This document shows positions 34,333 through 41,130 of a DNA stretch of 41,130 nucleotides, one piece after another. The notes beneath the pieces were generated by a model. That model did no database searches. It was not told the DNA's origin and saw only the letters and a program-made list of their open reading frames with translations. The position numbers were made by a program, and so were the translations under genes. The DNA comes from Bacteroidales bacterium. Lineage in GTDB: Bacteria > Bacteroidota > Bacteroidia > Bacteroidales > F082. The stretch covers positions 1 to 41,130 of the forward strand of contig JAGYLH010000020.1 in the NCBI GenBank assembly GCA_018400955.1. The letters run 5' to 3'. Within the stretch, counting starts at the first letter, position 1, and each line of letters begins with the position of its first letter.

Positions 34333-34587
34333 ATGGCAAACCACAAATCATCCATCAAAAGAATTCGCCAAACCAATGCAAAACGTTTGCACAACCGCTA
34401 TTACGCCAAAAGCATGCGCACAGTTTTGAAGAAATTCAGGTCGCTTACCGAAAAAGAATCTGCAACGAAAGAGATGCCAAAGTTGCATGCCATGATCGAC
34501 AAGCTTGCCAAACGTGGCATTATTCACAAAAACAAAGCCGGTAACCTTAAGTCGAAAACAGCAATTTTTGCAACCAAACTGGCTTAG
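34333..34587 (+). CDS. rpsT: 30S ribosomal protein S20
   Basis: S20 binds 16S rRNA early in 30S assembly. The 84-aa, highly basic helical protein shows the family pattern [20 protein letters not shown] at the N-terminus, then [10 protein letters not shown] and a C-terminal [20 protein letters not shown]. It has its own promoter and terminator, so it is monocistronic. Confidence 0.98.
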   Translation: MANHKSSIKRIRQTNAKRLHNRYYAKSMRTVLKKFRSLTEKESATKEMPKLHAMIDKLAKRGIIHKNKAGNLKSKTAIFATKLA

Positions 34588-34611
34588 GCATTCTTTTAAT
34601 TCAAAATATCA

Positions 34612-34643
34612 GGGCCTCTTCTGCATCGCGGGAGAGGCTTTTT
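34612..34643 (+). terminator. Rho-independent terminator of rpsT
   Basis: GCCTCT (34614-34619) pairs with AGAGGC (34633-34638), followed by TTTTT (34639-34643), 25 bases past the stop. Confidence 0.75.
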
Positions 34644-34741
34644 GTTTGCCATAAAAAAAAATGACCTGACAACAAACCTGTTTATCTTTTGCATGCAGCA
34701 GCAAGCAGCTTTTTGCTATTTTCGCAAAAACATTCCACTAC

Positions 34742-35440
34742 ATGACTGAGTACAACAAAAAAATACCCATCCGCCTGTGGGCCGAGGACGACAAGCCCCG
34801 GGAGAAACTCATGCTGAAAGGAAAAAGCAGCCTGAGCGATGCCGAACTTATTGCCATTTTAATTGGTAGCGGCAATACAGAAGATTCGGCTGTGGAACTA
34901 TCACGTAAGATACTGAACAGCAGCAGTGACAACCTGATTGAATTATCGCGCCAAAGTGTAAACGACCTGATGCGCTTCAAGGGGATTGGCCATGCCAAAG
35001 CCATCAGCATTGTAGCTGCCCTTGAATTGGGCAAACGCAGGCGCTATGCCGAGGTACTTGAAAAACCAAAAATCGCCTCAAGCCGCGATGCATTCGAACA
35101 TTTTTACCCCCACCTCACCGACCTGCATTATGAGCAGTTCTGGGTGATGCTGCTCGATCAGGCAAATAATGTGATCCGTGTGGCAAATGTCAGTGACGGA
35201 GGAGTTACCGGAACGGTAGCCGATCCCAAGAAAATCTTCAAAATAGCCCTTGAAGGCAATGCATGCCATCTGATCCTGTGCCACAACCACCCTTCGGGGC
35301 AGATGAAACCCAGCAGTGCCGACATCAAACTGACCAGGCAAATGATTGAAGCAGGCAAAACGCTTGATATCAAAGTGCATGACCACATAATCATCGGACA
35401 CGAAACTTACTATAGTTTTGCCGATGAAGGGCTTATCTAA
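34742..35440 (+). CDS. radC: RadC family JAB-domain protein
   Basis: RadC (YeeS/MPN+ metalloprotease fold) is widespread and linked to DNA repair by name, but the activity is unproven. The 232 aa have an N-terminal UPF0758 helix-hairpin-helix part (DKPREKLMLKG, LMRFKGIGHAKAISIVAALE) and a JAMM domain with the metal ligands H181, H183 and D194 in HNHPSGQMKPSSADIKLT. Length is normal. It lies 35 bases before the epimerase gene on the same strand. Confidence 0.95.
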   Translation: MTEYNKKIPIRLWAEDDKPREKLMLKGKSSLSDAELIAILIGSGNTEDSAVELSRKILNSSSDNLIELSRQSVNDLMRFKGIGHAKAISIVAALELGKRRRYAEVLEKPKIASSRDAFEHFYPHLTDLHYEQFWVMLLDQANNVIRVANVSDGGVTGTVADPKKIFKIALEGNACHLILCHNHPSGQMKPSSADIKLTRQMIEAGKTLDIKVHDHIIIGHETYYSFADEGLI

Positions 35441-35475
35441 TCAATTTCAAACCAACAGGCGAATAAATCCAACCC

Positions 35476-36624
35476 ATGTCAATAAAGATTGTAACCATTA
35501 TCGGTGCCAGGCCGCAAATTATCAAAGCAGCAGCATTGAGCCGTGCCATCCGAACCCACTTTTCAGATCAAATAAATGAATTGATCGTGCATACGGGCCA
35601 GCACTATGATGAAAATATGTCAGAAGTATTCTTTAGCGAACTGGGCATTCCCCAGCCCGATTACAACCTGCAGGTTGGTTCGGGGGCACATGGCCGACAA
35701 ACAGCGCGTATGATTGAGGGAATTGAGGACATACTGGAAAAAGAAAAACCCGATTACATCGTATTGTACGGCGACACCAATTCCACCCTGGCAGGTGCCG
35801 TCGCCGCTTCAAAAATTCACATTCCCATCGTGCATATTGAGGCAGGCTTGCGCTCCTTCAACAAATCGATGCCCGAAGAAATAAACCGCATCTTATGCGA
35901 TCACTGCTCAACCCTGCTGTTTTCGCCTACAAAAACAGGCCATGAAAACCTGGTCCGCGAAGGCTTTAATCCTGCAAACACAGCCCCTTTCAGCAGCGAC
36001 AATCCGGCTATTTACCATTGCGGCGATGTGATGTACGACAACAGCCTTTATTTTTCGGATATGGCCGCTGGTAATTCCAAGGTATTGGAGAAAAACCAGC
36101 TCACACCCAATAAATACATCTTGAGCACCATCCACCGCAACAACAACACAGACGAGCCCAAACGCCTTGGTGCCATATTTGAAGCCCTGTTGCAGATAGT
36201 GGAAGGTGGCGGCATGGATTTGGTTTTGCCCCTGCATCCGCGCACTGCCAAGATGCTGAAAAATAACTTATCCGCAAACACATTCACCAAATTATCCAGG
36301 TCGGAGCGAATTAAAATCATCGAGCCCGTTTCCTTTCTCGACATGATCAGGCTGGAGCAGCAAGCAGCCATGATTATCACCGATTCGGGCGGGGTGCAAA
36401 AAGAGGCCTATTTCTTTAAAAAACCATGCATCATCCTGCGCCCCGAAACCGAATGGAAAGAAATTGTTGATGCCGGAGCTGCCATTATTGCCGATGCTGA
36501 TAAGGCACGCATCGTGCAGGCTTGGGAACAATTCACAAGCGCTCCGCCGCAGCAATTCCCTGAAATATTTGGCGATGGAAAAGCGTCCGAATTTATTTGC
36601 GGGGAGATGGTGAGGAACGCCTGA
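35476..36624 (+). CDS. wecB: UDP-N-acetylglucosamine 2-epimerase (non-hydrolysing)
   Basis: Interconverts UDP-GlcNAc and UDP-ManNAc for surface polysaccharides. The 382-aa GT-B fold protein has IIGARPQIIKAAAL (6-19, an ARPQ variant of the usual TRPE), HTGQHYDENM (39-48), LYGDTNSTLAG, the catalytic-region HIEAGLRSFNKSMPEEINR (~115-133) and TDSGGVQKEAYFFKKPCIIL with RPETEWKE. The gene stands without other polysaccharide genes, directly behind radC, and probably shares its transcript. The 227 bases beyond it hold no gene. Confidence 0.92.
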   Translation: MSIKIVTIIGARPQIIKAAALSRAIRTHFSDQINELIVHTGQHYDENMSEVFFSELGIPQPDYNLQVGSGAHGRQTARMIEGIEDILEKEKPDYIVLYGDTNSTLAGAVAASKIHIPIVHIEAGLRSFNKSMPEEINRILCDHCSTLLFSPTKTGHENLVREGFNPANTAPFSSDNPAIYHCGDVMYDNSLYFSDMAAGNSKVLEKNQLTPNKYILSTIHRNNNTDEPKRLGAIFEALLQIVEGGGMDLVLPLHPRTAKMLKNNLSANTFTKLSRSERIKIIEPVSFLDMIRLEQQAAMIITDSGGVQKEAYFFKKPCIILRPETEWKEIVDAGAAIIADADKARIVQAWEQFTSAPPQQFPEIFGDGKASEFICGEMVRNA

Positions 36625-36820
36625 TTTTTGGGAAATACCGGAAACTATTTCCTGGTTCCCTTTTTGATTGGTTAAAAAAAGTGGTTAATCAGATATTAAG
36701 CCCCATGAGGCATACGGATTTCCATTCCCAAAAACGACAACTTACATTTGTTTTTCCCCCAATTACATATTCAAAACGGACAATCATTAATTAAAGCTTT
36801 CATTGCTGTTGCATCCTGTT

Positions 36821-36828
36821 TATATTTG
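36821..36828 (+). promoter_or_regulatory. -7 box of the sensor kinase operon
   Basis: TATATTTG matches TAnnTTTG, 23 bases before the ATG at 36852. No good -33 TTTG is at the usual distance, which might mean activator dependence. Confidence 0.45.
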
Positions 36829-36851
36829 TGCTTGATTGAAAAGGCAACAAT

Positions 36852-39800
36852 ATGCGATCTGTTTTTGTTTTTATCGGGTTGTTAATGACCATTTACCTAA
36901 ATGGACAGATTACTTTTGTAGCAAGCGAAGTGCAAATTGATCAGGATATCTATTTCAGGCATTTTACCAAGGCTAACGGCCTGCCATCGGATGTGGTTAA
37001 ATATGTGATGCAGGACAATCAGGGTTATATCTGGATTGGAACCGACAACGGGCTGGTGCGTTTCGACGGGCAGCGCATGGTTGTTTTTCAGCACAATCCT
37101 GATAATCCGGCTTCAATTGCCGACAATATGGTTTTCACCATTTTTCAAAGCAGGGATTCGTTGATATGGGTGGGTACCAAAAACGGGTTTTCTGTCTTTA
37201 ACCCTGCAAAAGCCACTTTCACCAATTACTCCCCCTACCCCAAGGCACATTTTTCATTTCCGGGGGTTGAGGTCAATCATTTTTATGAAGATAAAAACGC
37301 AGACATCTGGATTGCCACAACAAATGGGCTTTTTCAATTCGATCGCGGAAATGGAGTCTTTTATGGGATGCTCCAAAGCCCGCCTGGAAGCGAGATGCAG
37401 GATAACTGGAGGAGTTGGTTTTACAGGATTTTGCCGCATCCGGCGGATGAAAACCTCTTGTTTGTCAGTTCGCAGGGAGGGCTGTTTTTGGTTGATAAGA
37501 AAAAGCAGGAATTGCATGCTGAGCTGACTGCCGACTGGCCGAAAAACCGACGGTTTATGACGCAGTCATTATACCTTGAAGGCGATTCGTTGTTGTGGAA
37601 CGGGGAGTGGGGAACAGGACTCAGAAAGCTCAATATCAATACCATGAAGTGGACTGTCTATCATTTTCCGGGCGATTATTTCCAGGGTGCCTTGTATATT
37701 GAGGGCAAAGGTGAGGATGAATTGTGGATTACAACAGCCGACCGCGGCTTGCTTATATTCGACAAAAAAAGTGAAAGCTTCCGTATGCACCTTCAATCAG
37801 ATGCAAACCCGCGCTCCATTCTTTCGAACATACTTCATTGCAACCTGCTCATCGACCGCAAAGGCGATGTATGGATTGGGGGCAAGGAAGGCTTGAACCT
37901 GCTTGACAAAAATTACCGTTCGTTCAACCGCGTTCAATTGCCTTTCGGTGCCGGCACAGCATGGAGTTTCTTCTCCGACGAAAACAAACTATATGTGGGT
38001 GTAAACCACAGGCTAAACCTGCTTGTTCAAGACAAGGAAACCGGTTTGTGGTCGCACATACCCGCAGGCGAAACTGAGGTAAGGCCCAATACAAGTGTTA
38101 ATGGCATATTTAAAGACAAGAGAGGCACCATCTGGGTTTCAACCTCAAGAAACGGTTTGCTCTACATTGACAAAAAGACCCAGACGCTCAAAGTTTTTCG
38201 CGACAAACATAACCAACCTATACAATTTGAAGGAAATACGATCCCCTTAAACGATATTGTCGAAGACAACAACCACAACTTGTGGATCAACGCACCCTTA
38301 CATGGTTTTGTAAGGATTGATGCCGACCGGAGTACATTTTCAGTTTTTACTTACGATAAGGATAATCCCAATGGCTTGATGGCAGGCGATCTTTTTTTTG
38401 AGGTAATGGCTGATCAAAAAAACAGGCTGTGGATAGCCTCCCGAAGGGGTTTTGCTGTGTATGATATCGGGCATGGGGCTTTTTTGGATACATTTCATCA
38501 AGGCCTTGGAGAATTAGGCATCAGCAAGGATCAAGGTGTAGGTGGTTTTGCTACCGACCGCTTGGGCCGCATCTGGATCGGACTGCACGGCAAAGGGCTT
38601 TTGCGCATAACTGAAAATGAGCAAGGGGTTGATTACAAACTATTTCATACCGCGCATGGCCTGAACGACCCCAATATTTCGAAGATTGCTGTTGACTCAA
38701 AAGGGAATTTCTGGATTGTAAATGAAGGATTGCTTTTTTTCAATCCCTACACCGAACAATTTAATTCGTTTGATACGCGCAATGCCCTGCATACCAATAA
38801 AAGCATTTACGACAATATCTATATTGATGAGGAGGACAATATTTTTTTGAACACACCCGGCGGTTTTGAAACAAAGCACGCAGATGAAATGGCACTTCAA
38901 GGTGGTATTATCAACTTATTGATTGAGCAAATTGAGATTAACGGTGCCGATGTGCGCATTGTTGGTCAGTTGCATGATATCAGGCATCTTTTACTCGGCG
39001 CTTTTGAAAACAATGTCAAGTTTACGTTTTCAGCCCTCTGCTTTCAGGACACTGACCGCATATTATATCAATACCAGCTGCATGGCTACGATAACGAACC
39101 CAATAATCTGACCCGTCAGGGAGTTGCCAATTACACCAACCTCCCCCCCGGCGATTACCGGTTTGAATTGCGGGCCATCCATCGCGGCGTCTGGTTTGGC
39201 GAAAATGCAATTTTCGAGTTTACTATCAGGCCACATTTTTACCAGACCCTATGGTTTAAGGCTTTAAGCCTGGTGGTGGTGGTATTGCTTGTTGTATTGA
39301 TTATTCGTATCCGCACCATACAAATACGCCGCAAGGAAAAGCTGCGGGCTGATTTTGCAAAACGCCTGGCCGAAGCCGAGATGAAATCGCTGCGGGCGCA
39401 GATGAACCCTCACTTTATCTTCAACTCACTCAACTCGATCAATACCTTTATCCTGAAAAATGAAACAGATGTGGCATCAGAATACCTTACCAAATTTTCG
39501 CGGCTGATCAGGGCGGTACTCAACAACTCCAAGAACAAACTGGTTTCGCTTGAAGATGAGCTCGATGCCTTGCGCATCTATCTTGAGCTTGAACAGATAA
39601 GGTTCAACAATAAGTTTACTTTTTCGATCATTATTGACCAATACCTGGATACCAACCGGGTGTTTGTGCCACCATTGCTGCTTCAACCCTATGTTGAAAA
39701 CGCTGTTTGGCATGGCCTTATGTACAAGGATAGCCACGGCAGTATCAGCATTTCGGCACACAAGCAAGACGGTGAAATTTTGTTTGCCATACAGGATGAT

Positions 39801-40016
39801 GGTATTGGCCGCGAAAAGGCAGCCGAATACAAAAGTGCTTACGAGCTCAAGGGAAAATCGCTGGGCATGAAGATTACTGCCGACCGCATCGAAACCATCA
39901 ACCAAATGTATAAAAGCAAGGCCGAAATCAATATTATTGACCTTTACGATACCAGGCAACAGGCGGCAGGCACACGTGTAACCATCAAATTGCCCATTAT
40001 TAACAACCTAACATAA
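36852..40016 (+). CDS. Propeller-type (Reg_prop/Y_Y_Y) sensor histidine kinase, LytS-like
   Basis: A 1054-aa membrane sensor. Signal peptide ~1-18. A large periplasmic part has repeated two-component propeller blades (IWIGTDNGLVRFDG, IWVGTKNGFSVFN, IWIATTNGLFQFD, VWIGGKEGLNLLD, IWVSTSRNGLLYID, IWIGLHGKGLLRI), probably two seven-bladed propellers, then a Y_Y_Y domain (~735-790). One membrane helix (~801-820) and a coiled linker follow. The kinase is the His_kinase/LytS type with H854 in QMNPHFIFNSLNSI and an ATPase DDGIGREKA. There is no fused response-regulator domain. The regulator follows 11 bases later. The ligand is unknown; related systems sense glycans or other extracellular cues. Confidence 0.94.
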   Translation: MRSVFVFIGLLMTIYLNGQITFVASEVQIDQDIYFRHFTKANGLPSDVVKYVMQDNQGYIWIGTDNGLVRFDGQRMVVFQHNPDNPASIADNMVFTIFQSRDSLIWVGTKNGFSVFNPAKATFTNYSPYPKAHFSFPGVEVNHFYEDKNADIWIATTNGLFQFDRGNGVFYGMLQSPPGSEMQDNWRSWFYRILPHPADENLLFVSSQGGLFLVDKKKQELHAELTADWPKNRRFMTQSLYLEGDSLLWNGEWGTGLRKLNINTMKWTVYHFPGDYFQGALYIEGKGEDELWITTADRGLLIFDKKSESFRMHLQSDANPRSILSNILHCNLLIDRKGDVWIGGKEGLNLLDKNYRSFNRVQLPFGAGTAWSFFSDENKLYVGVNHRLNLLVQDKETGLWSHIPAGETEVRPNTSVNGIFKDKRGTIWVSTSRNGLLYIDKKTQTLKVFRDKHNQPIQFEGNTIPLNDIVEDNNHNLWINAPLHGFVRIDADRSTFSVFTYDKDNPNGLMAGDLFFEVMADQKNRLWIASRRGFAVYDIGHGAFLDTFHQGLGELGISKDQGVGGFATDRLGRIWIGLHGKGLLRITENEQGVDYKLFHTAHGLNDPNISKIAVDSKGNFWIVNEGLLFFNPYTEQFNSFDTRNALHTNKSIYDNIYIDEEDNIFLNTPGGFETKHADEMALQGGIINLLIEQIEINGADVRIVGQLHDIRHLLLGAFENNVKFTFSALCFQDTDRILYQYQLHGYDNEPNNLTRQGVANYTNLPPGDYRFELRAIHRGVWFGENAIFEFTIRPHFYQTLWFKALSLVVVVLLVVLIIRIRTIQIRRKEKLRADFAKRLAEAEMKSLRAQMNPHFIFNSLNSINTFILKNETDVASEYLTKFSRLIRAVLNNSKNKLVSLEDELDALRIYLELEQIRFNNKFTFSIIIDQYLDTNRVFVPPLLLQPYVENAVWHGLMYKDSHGSISISAHKQDGEILFAIQDDGIGREKAAEYKSAYELKGKSLGMKITADRIETINQMYKSKAEINIIDLYDTRQQAAGTRVTIKLPIINNLT

Positions 40017-40027
40017 AAAACCAAACC

Positions 40028-40792
40028 ATGCGCGCCCTGATTATTGACGACGAAAAGCATTGCATTGAATCCCTTTCCATCCTGCTTGAAAAAGCATGCC
40101 CCCAGGTTAGCGTTATCGAAAGCTGCCTGAACGGTCAATGCGGATTGGAATCCATCAAAAAGCATAAACCTGACCTCATTTTTCTTGACATATCCATGCC
40201 GAAAATGAATGGCTTTGATATGCTGAGCAAGCTTTCAAGCATTGATTTTGAGATTATTTTTACTACGGCTTACGACAATTATGCCATTCAGGCCTTTAAG
40301 GTGAGTGCATCTGATTATCTACTCAAACCCGTTGACAAGCAAGAGCTTGTGCAGGCAGTTGAAACGGTTGCCAGGCGATTGCAGGCAAAAAACAATGCAC
40401 AGCTAATGTTCAACAAAACCGAACAAATGCAGATGCTGCTCGAAAACCTGCGGCATGGGGATACGGCTTTTCCGCGCATAGCCTTACCTACCTTAAACGG
40501 TTATGAAATCGTAAACGAGCAGGATATTATTTACCTTGAAGGCGATGGCAATTATGCAACTGTACACCGCATCAAGGCAGGGCCCCTGGTGGTTTCCAAA
40601 TCCTTGAAATATATTGAAGAACGCCTTCACAACAAGTACTTTTGCCGTATTCATAATTCCTACCTGATCAACCTGCGCGAGGTGGTCAGATACCTTAAAG
40701 GCGAAGGTGGGCAGGCCGTGATGTCGGATGGGCGCGAGCTGCCTGTATCGAAGCAGCGAAAAAATGAGCTGCTGGCTTTTTTGAAAGCTTAA
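40028..40792 (+). CDS. LytTR-family response regulator
   Basis: The cognate regulator of the preceding kinase: 254 aa, receiver domain 1-120 with acidic D7-D8, the phospho-acceptor D54 in DLIFLDISMPKMNG, T-loop TTAYDNYAIQAF and K102 in YLLKPVDKQEL; then a LytTR DNA-binding domain (~150-254; IIYLEGDGNYATVHR, CRIHNSYLINLREV). LytTR proteins bind direct repeats upstream of their targets. The next gene, beginning at 41044, is an obvious candidate target, but I cannot see clear repeats in the spacer. Confidence 0.95.
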   Translation: MRALIIDDEKHCIESLSILLEKACPQVSVIESCLNGQCGLESIKKHKPDLIFLDISMPKMNGFDMLSKLSSIDFEIIFTTAYDNYAIQAFKVSASDYLLKPVDKQELVQAVETVARRLQAKNNAQLMFNKTEQMQMLLENLRHGDTAFPRIALPTLNGYEIVNEQDIIYLEGDGNYATVHRIKAGPLVVSKSLKYIEERLHNKYFCRIHNSYLINLREVVRYLKGEGGQAVMSDGRELPVSKQRKNELLAFLKA

Positions 40793-41043
40793 CAGTTTGT
40801 ATATCATATCTAATTCGGCAAGTCTTTTTGCTTTTCTACAGTAAAAAATAATGCTAAGCTATCCTATACAGACAGCTTGTTGTCATTTAGCACAGAGCCA
40901 GTTTTTAACTTATTTAGGATAATTACGAACCCAAAACGCCTGTTTACGAATTGGTGCTTGATATGGCCATTTTTTGGTTGTTATTTAGTAGGTAAAATTA
41001 CCACTGAATACTGTTCAGAAAAGTAAAGCCAAAAACAACCGTC

Positions 41044-41130
41044 ATGAAAAAACATTTCTTTTTATCGGGCATTCTGTTCATGTTGTTTCTTAGCAACAAC
41101 GCACAGATTAATTATTTCCAGAGTTTTGAC
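41044..41130 (+). CDS. Secreted protein, N-terminal fragment (partial)
   Basis: Only 29 codons are visible. They read as a signal peptide (MKKHFFLSGILFMLFLSNNA) followed by QINYFQSFD, a typical start of Bacteroidetes exported proteins with a C-terminal sorting domain. The product cannot be named. The 251-base spacer behind the response regulator is AT-rich and contains nothing else I can support. Confidence 0.6.
   Translation, partial: MKKHFFLSGILFMLFLSNNAQINYFQSFD

Noticed and set aside
1..41130. tRNA or rRNA genes
   Set aside because: I found no cloverleaf with a GGTTCGAATCC-type arm and no rRNA core sequence on either strand by eye.

Overview
The window looks like a chromosomal segment of a free-living Bacteroidota (Bacteroidetes) bacterium. 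The evidence is lineage-typical genes (CCDC81-type HU/SPOR protein, LruC-domain lipoprotein, WbqC-family end, GH3 protein, propeller-type sensor kinase with LytTR regulator, Tgt without the zinc cysteines) and promoters of the Bacteroidetes type (TAnnTTTG at about -7, TTTG at about -33, hardly any Shine-Dalgarno). The caa3 cytochrome oxidase points to an aerobic or microaerobic respirer. I see no rRNA, tRNA or CRISPR.

Layout. 1-252: 3' end of a WbqC-family gene, convergent with a 7TM-HD phosphohydrolase (to 2298, with a probable frameshift at its 5' end). 2446-3051: two nearly identical ~170-bp MITE-like elements with 18-bp inverted ends, bracketing four short palindromes. 3069-4680: a frameshifted PAP2 phosphatase coupled to mazG. 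4805-7270: a large LruC lipoprotein. 7581-12733: the oxidase operon sco-ctaD-ctaE-ctaF-ctaC-ctaB, encoding copper delivery, oxidase subunits I, III, IV and II (II carrying cytochrome c) and heme O synthase. 12740-13015: a DivIC/FtsB-like division gene. 13016-15342: a gene graveyard containing a decayed alpha/beta hydrolase, a decayed mrp and the first 21 codons of an alkyltransferase-like gene. 15346-16476: an ATPase of the DUF4143 type with a palindromic operator pair, lying between trmB and the mrp/ATL remnants.

16596-24137 is a long minus-strand set: tgt, LptF/G permease, GH3, deoxynucleoside kinase, kdsB, HU/SPOR protein and trmB. It covers tRNA modification, LPS transport, Kdo activation and nucleotide salvage. 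A 7-bp-unit repeat array lies between the kinase and kdsB. 24188-26743: glycosyltransferase, an overlapping ECF-type sigma factor and a YugP-like zinc protease. 26926-28828: two paralogous lipoprotein genes, both broken. 28883-36624: YbaN/DUF454, CorA, membrane-anchored thioredoxin, LysM glucosaminidase, RsmG, class I aminotransferase, ribosomal protein S20, RadC and UDP-GlcNAc 2-epimerase. 36852-40792: hybrid propeller sensor kinase and LytTR response regulator. 41044-end: start of a secreted protein.

Most housekeeping genes are intact, while damage is concentrated in three patches. Two kinds of damage are visible. The PAP2 gene and the second lipoprotein gene carry only a few single-base shifts between otherwise perfect family sequence, so they are either very recent breaks or sequencing/assembly errors. 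The hydrolase, mrp, ATL and first lipoprotein remnants also carry stops and scrambled stretches, so they are genuinely old pseudogenes. The most unusual items are the ATL'-mrp' junction behind the ATPase gene, the operator that overlaps the ATPase promoter, and the MITE/palindrome cluster. I did not find a clearly new multi-gene defence or metabolic system.
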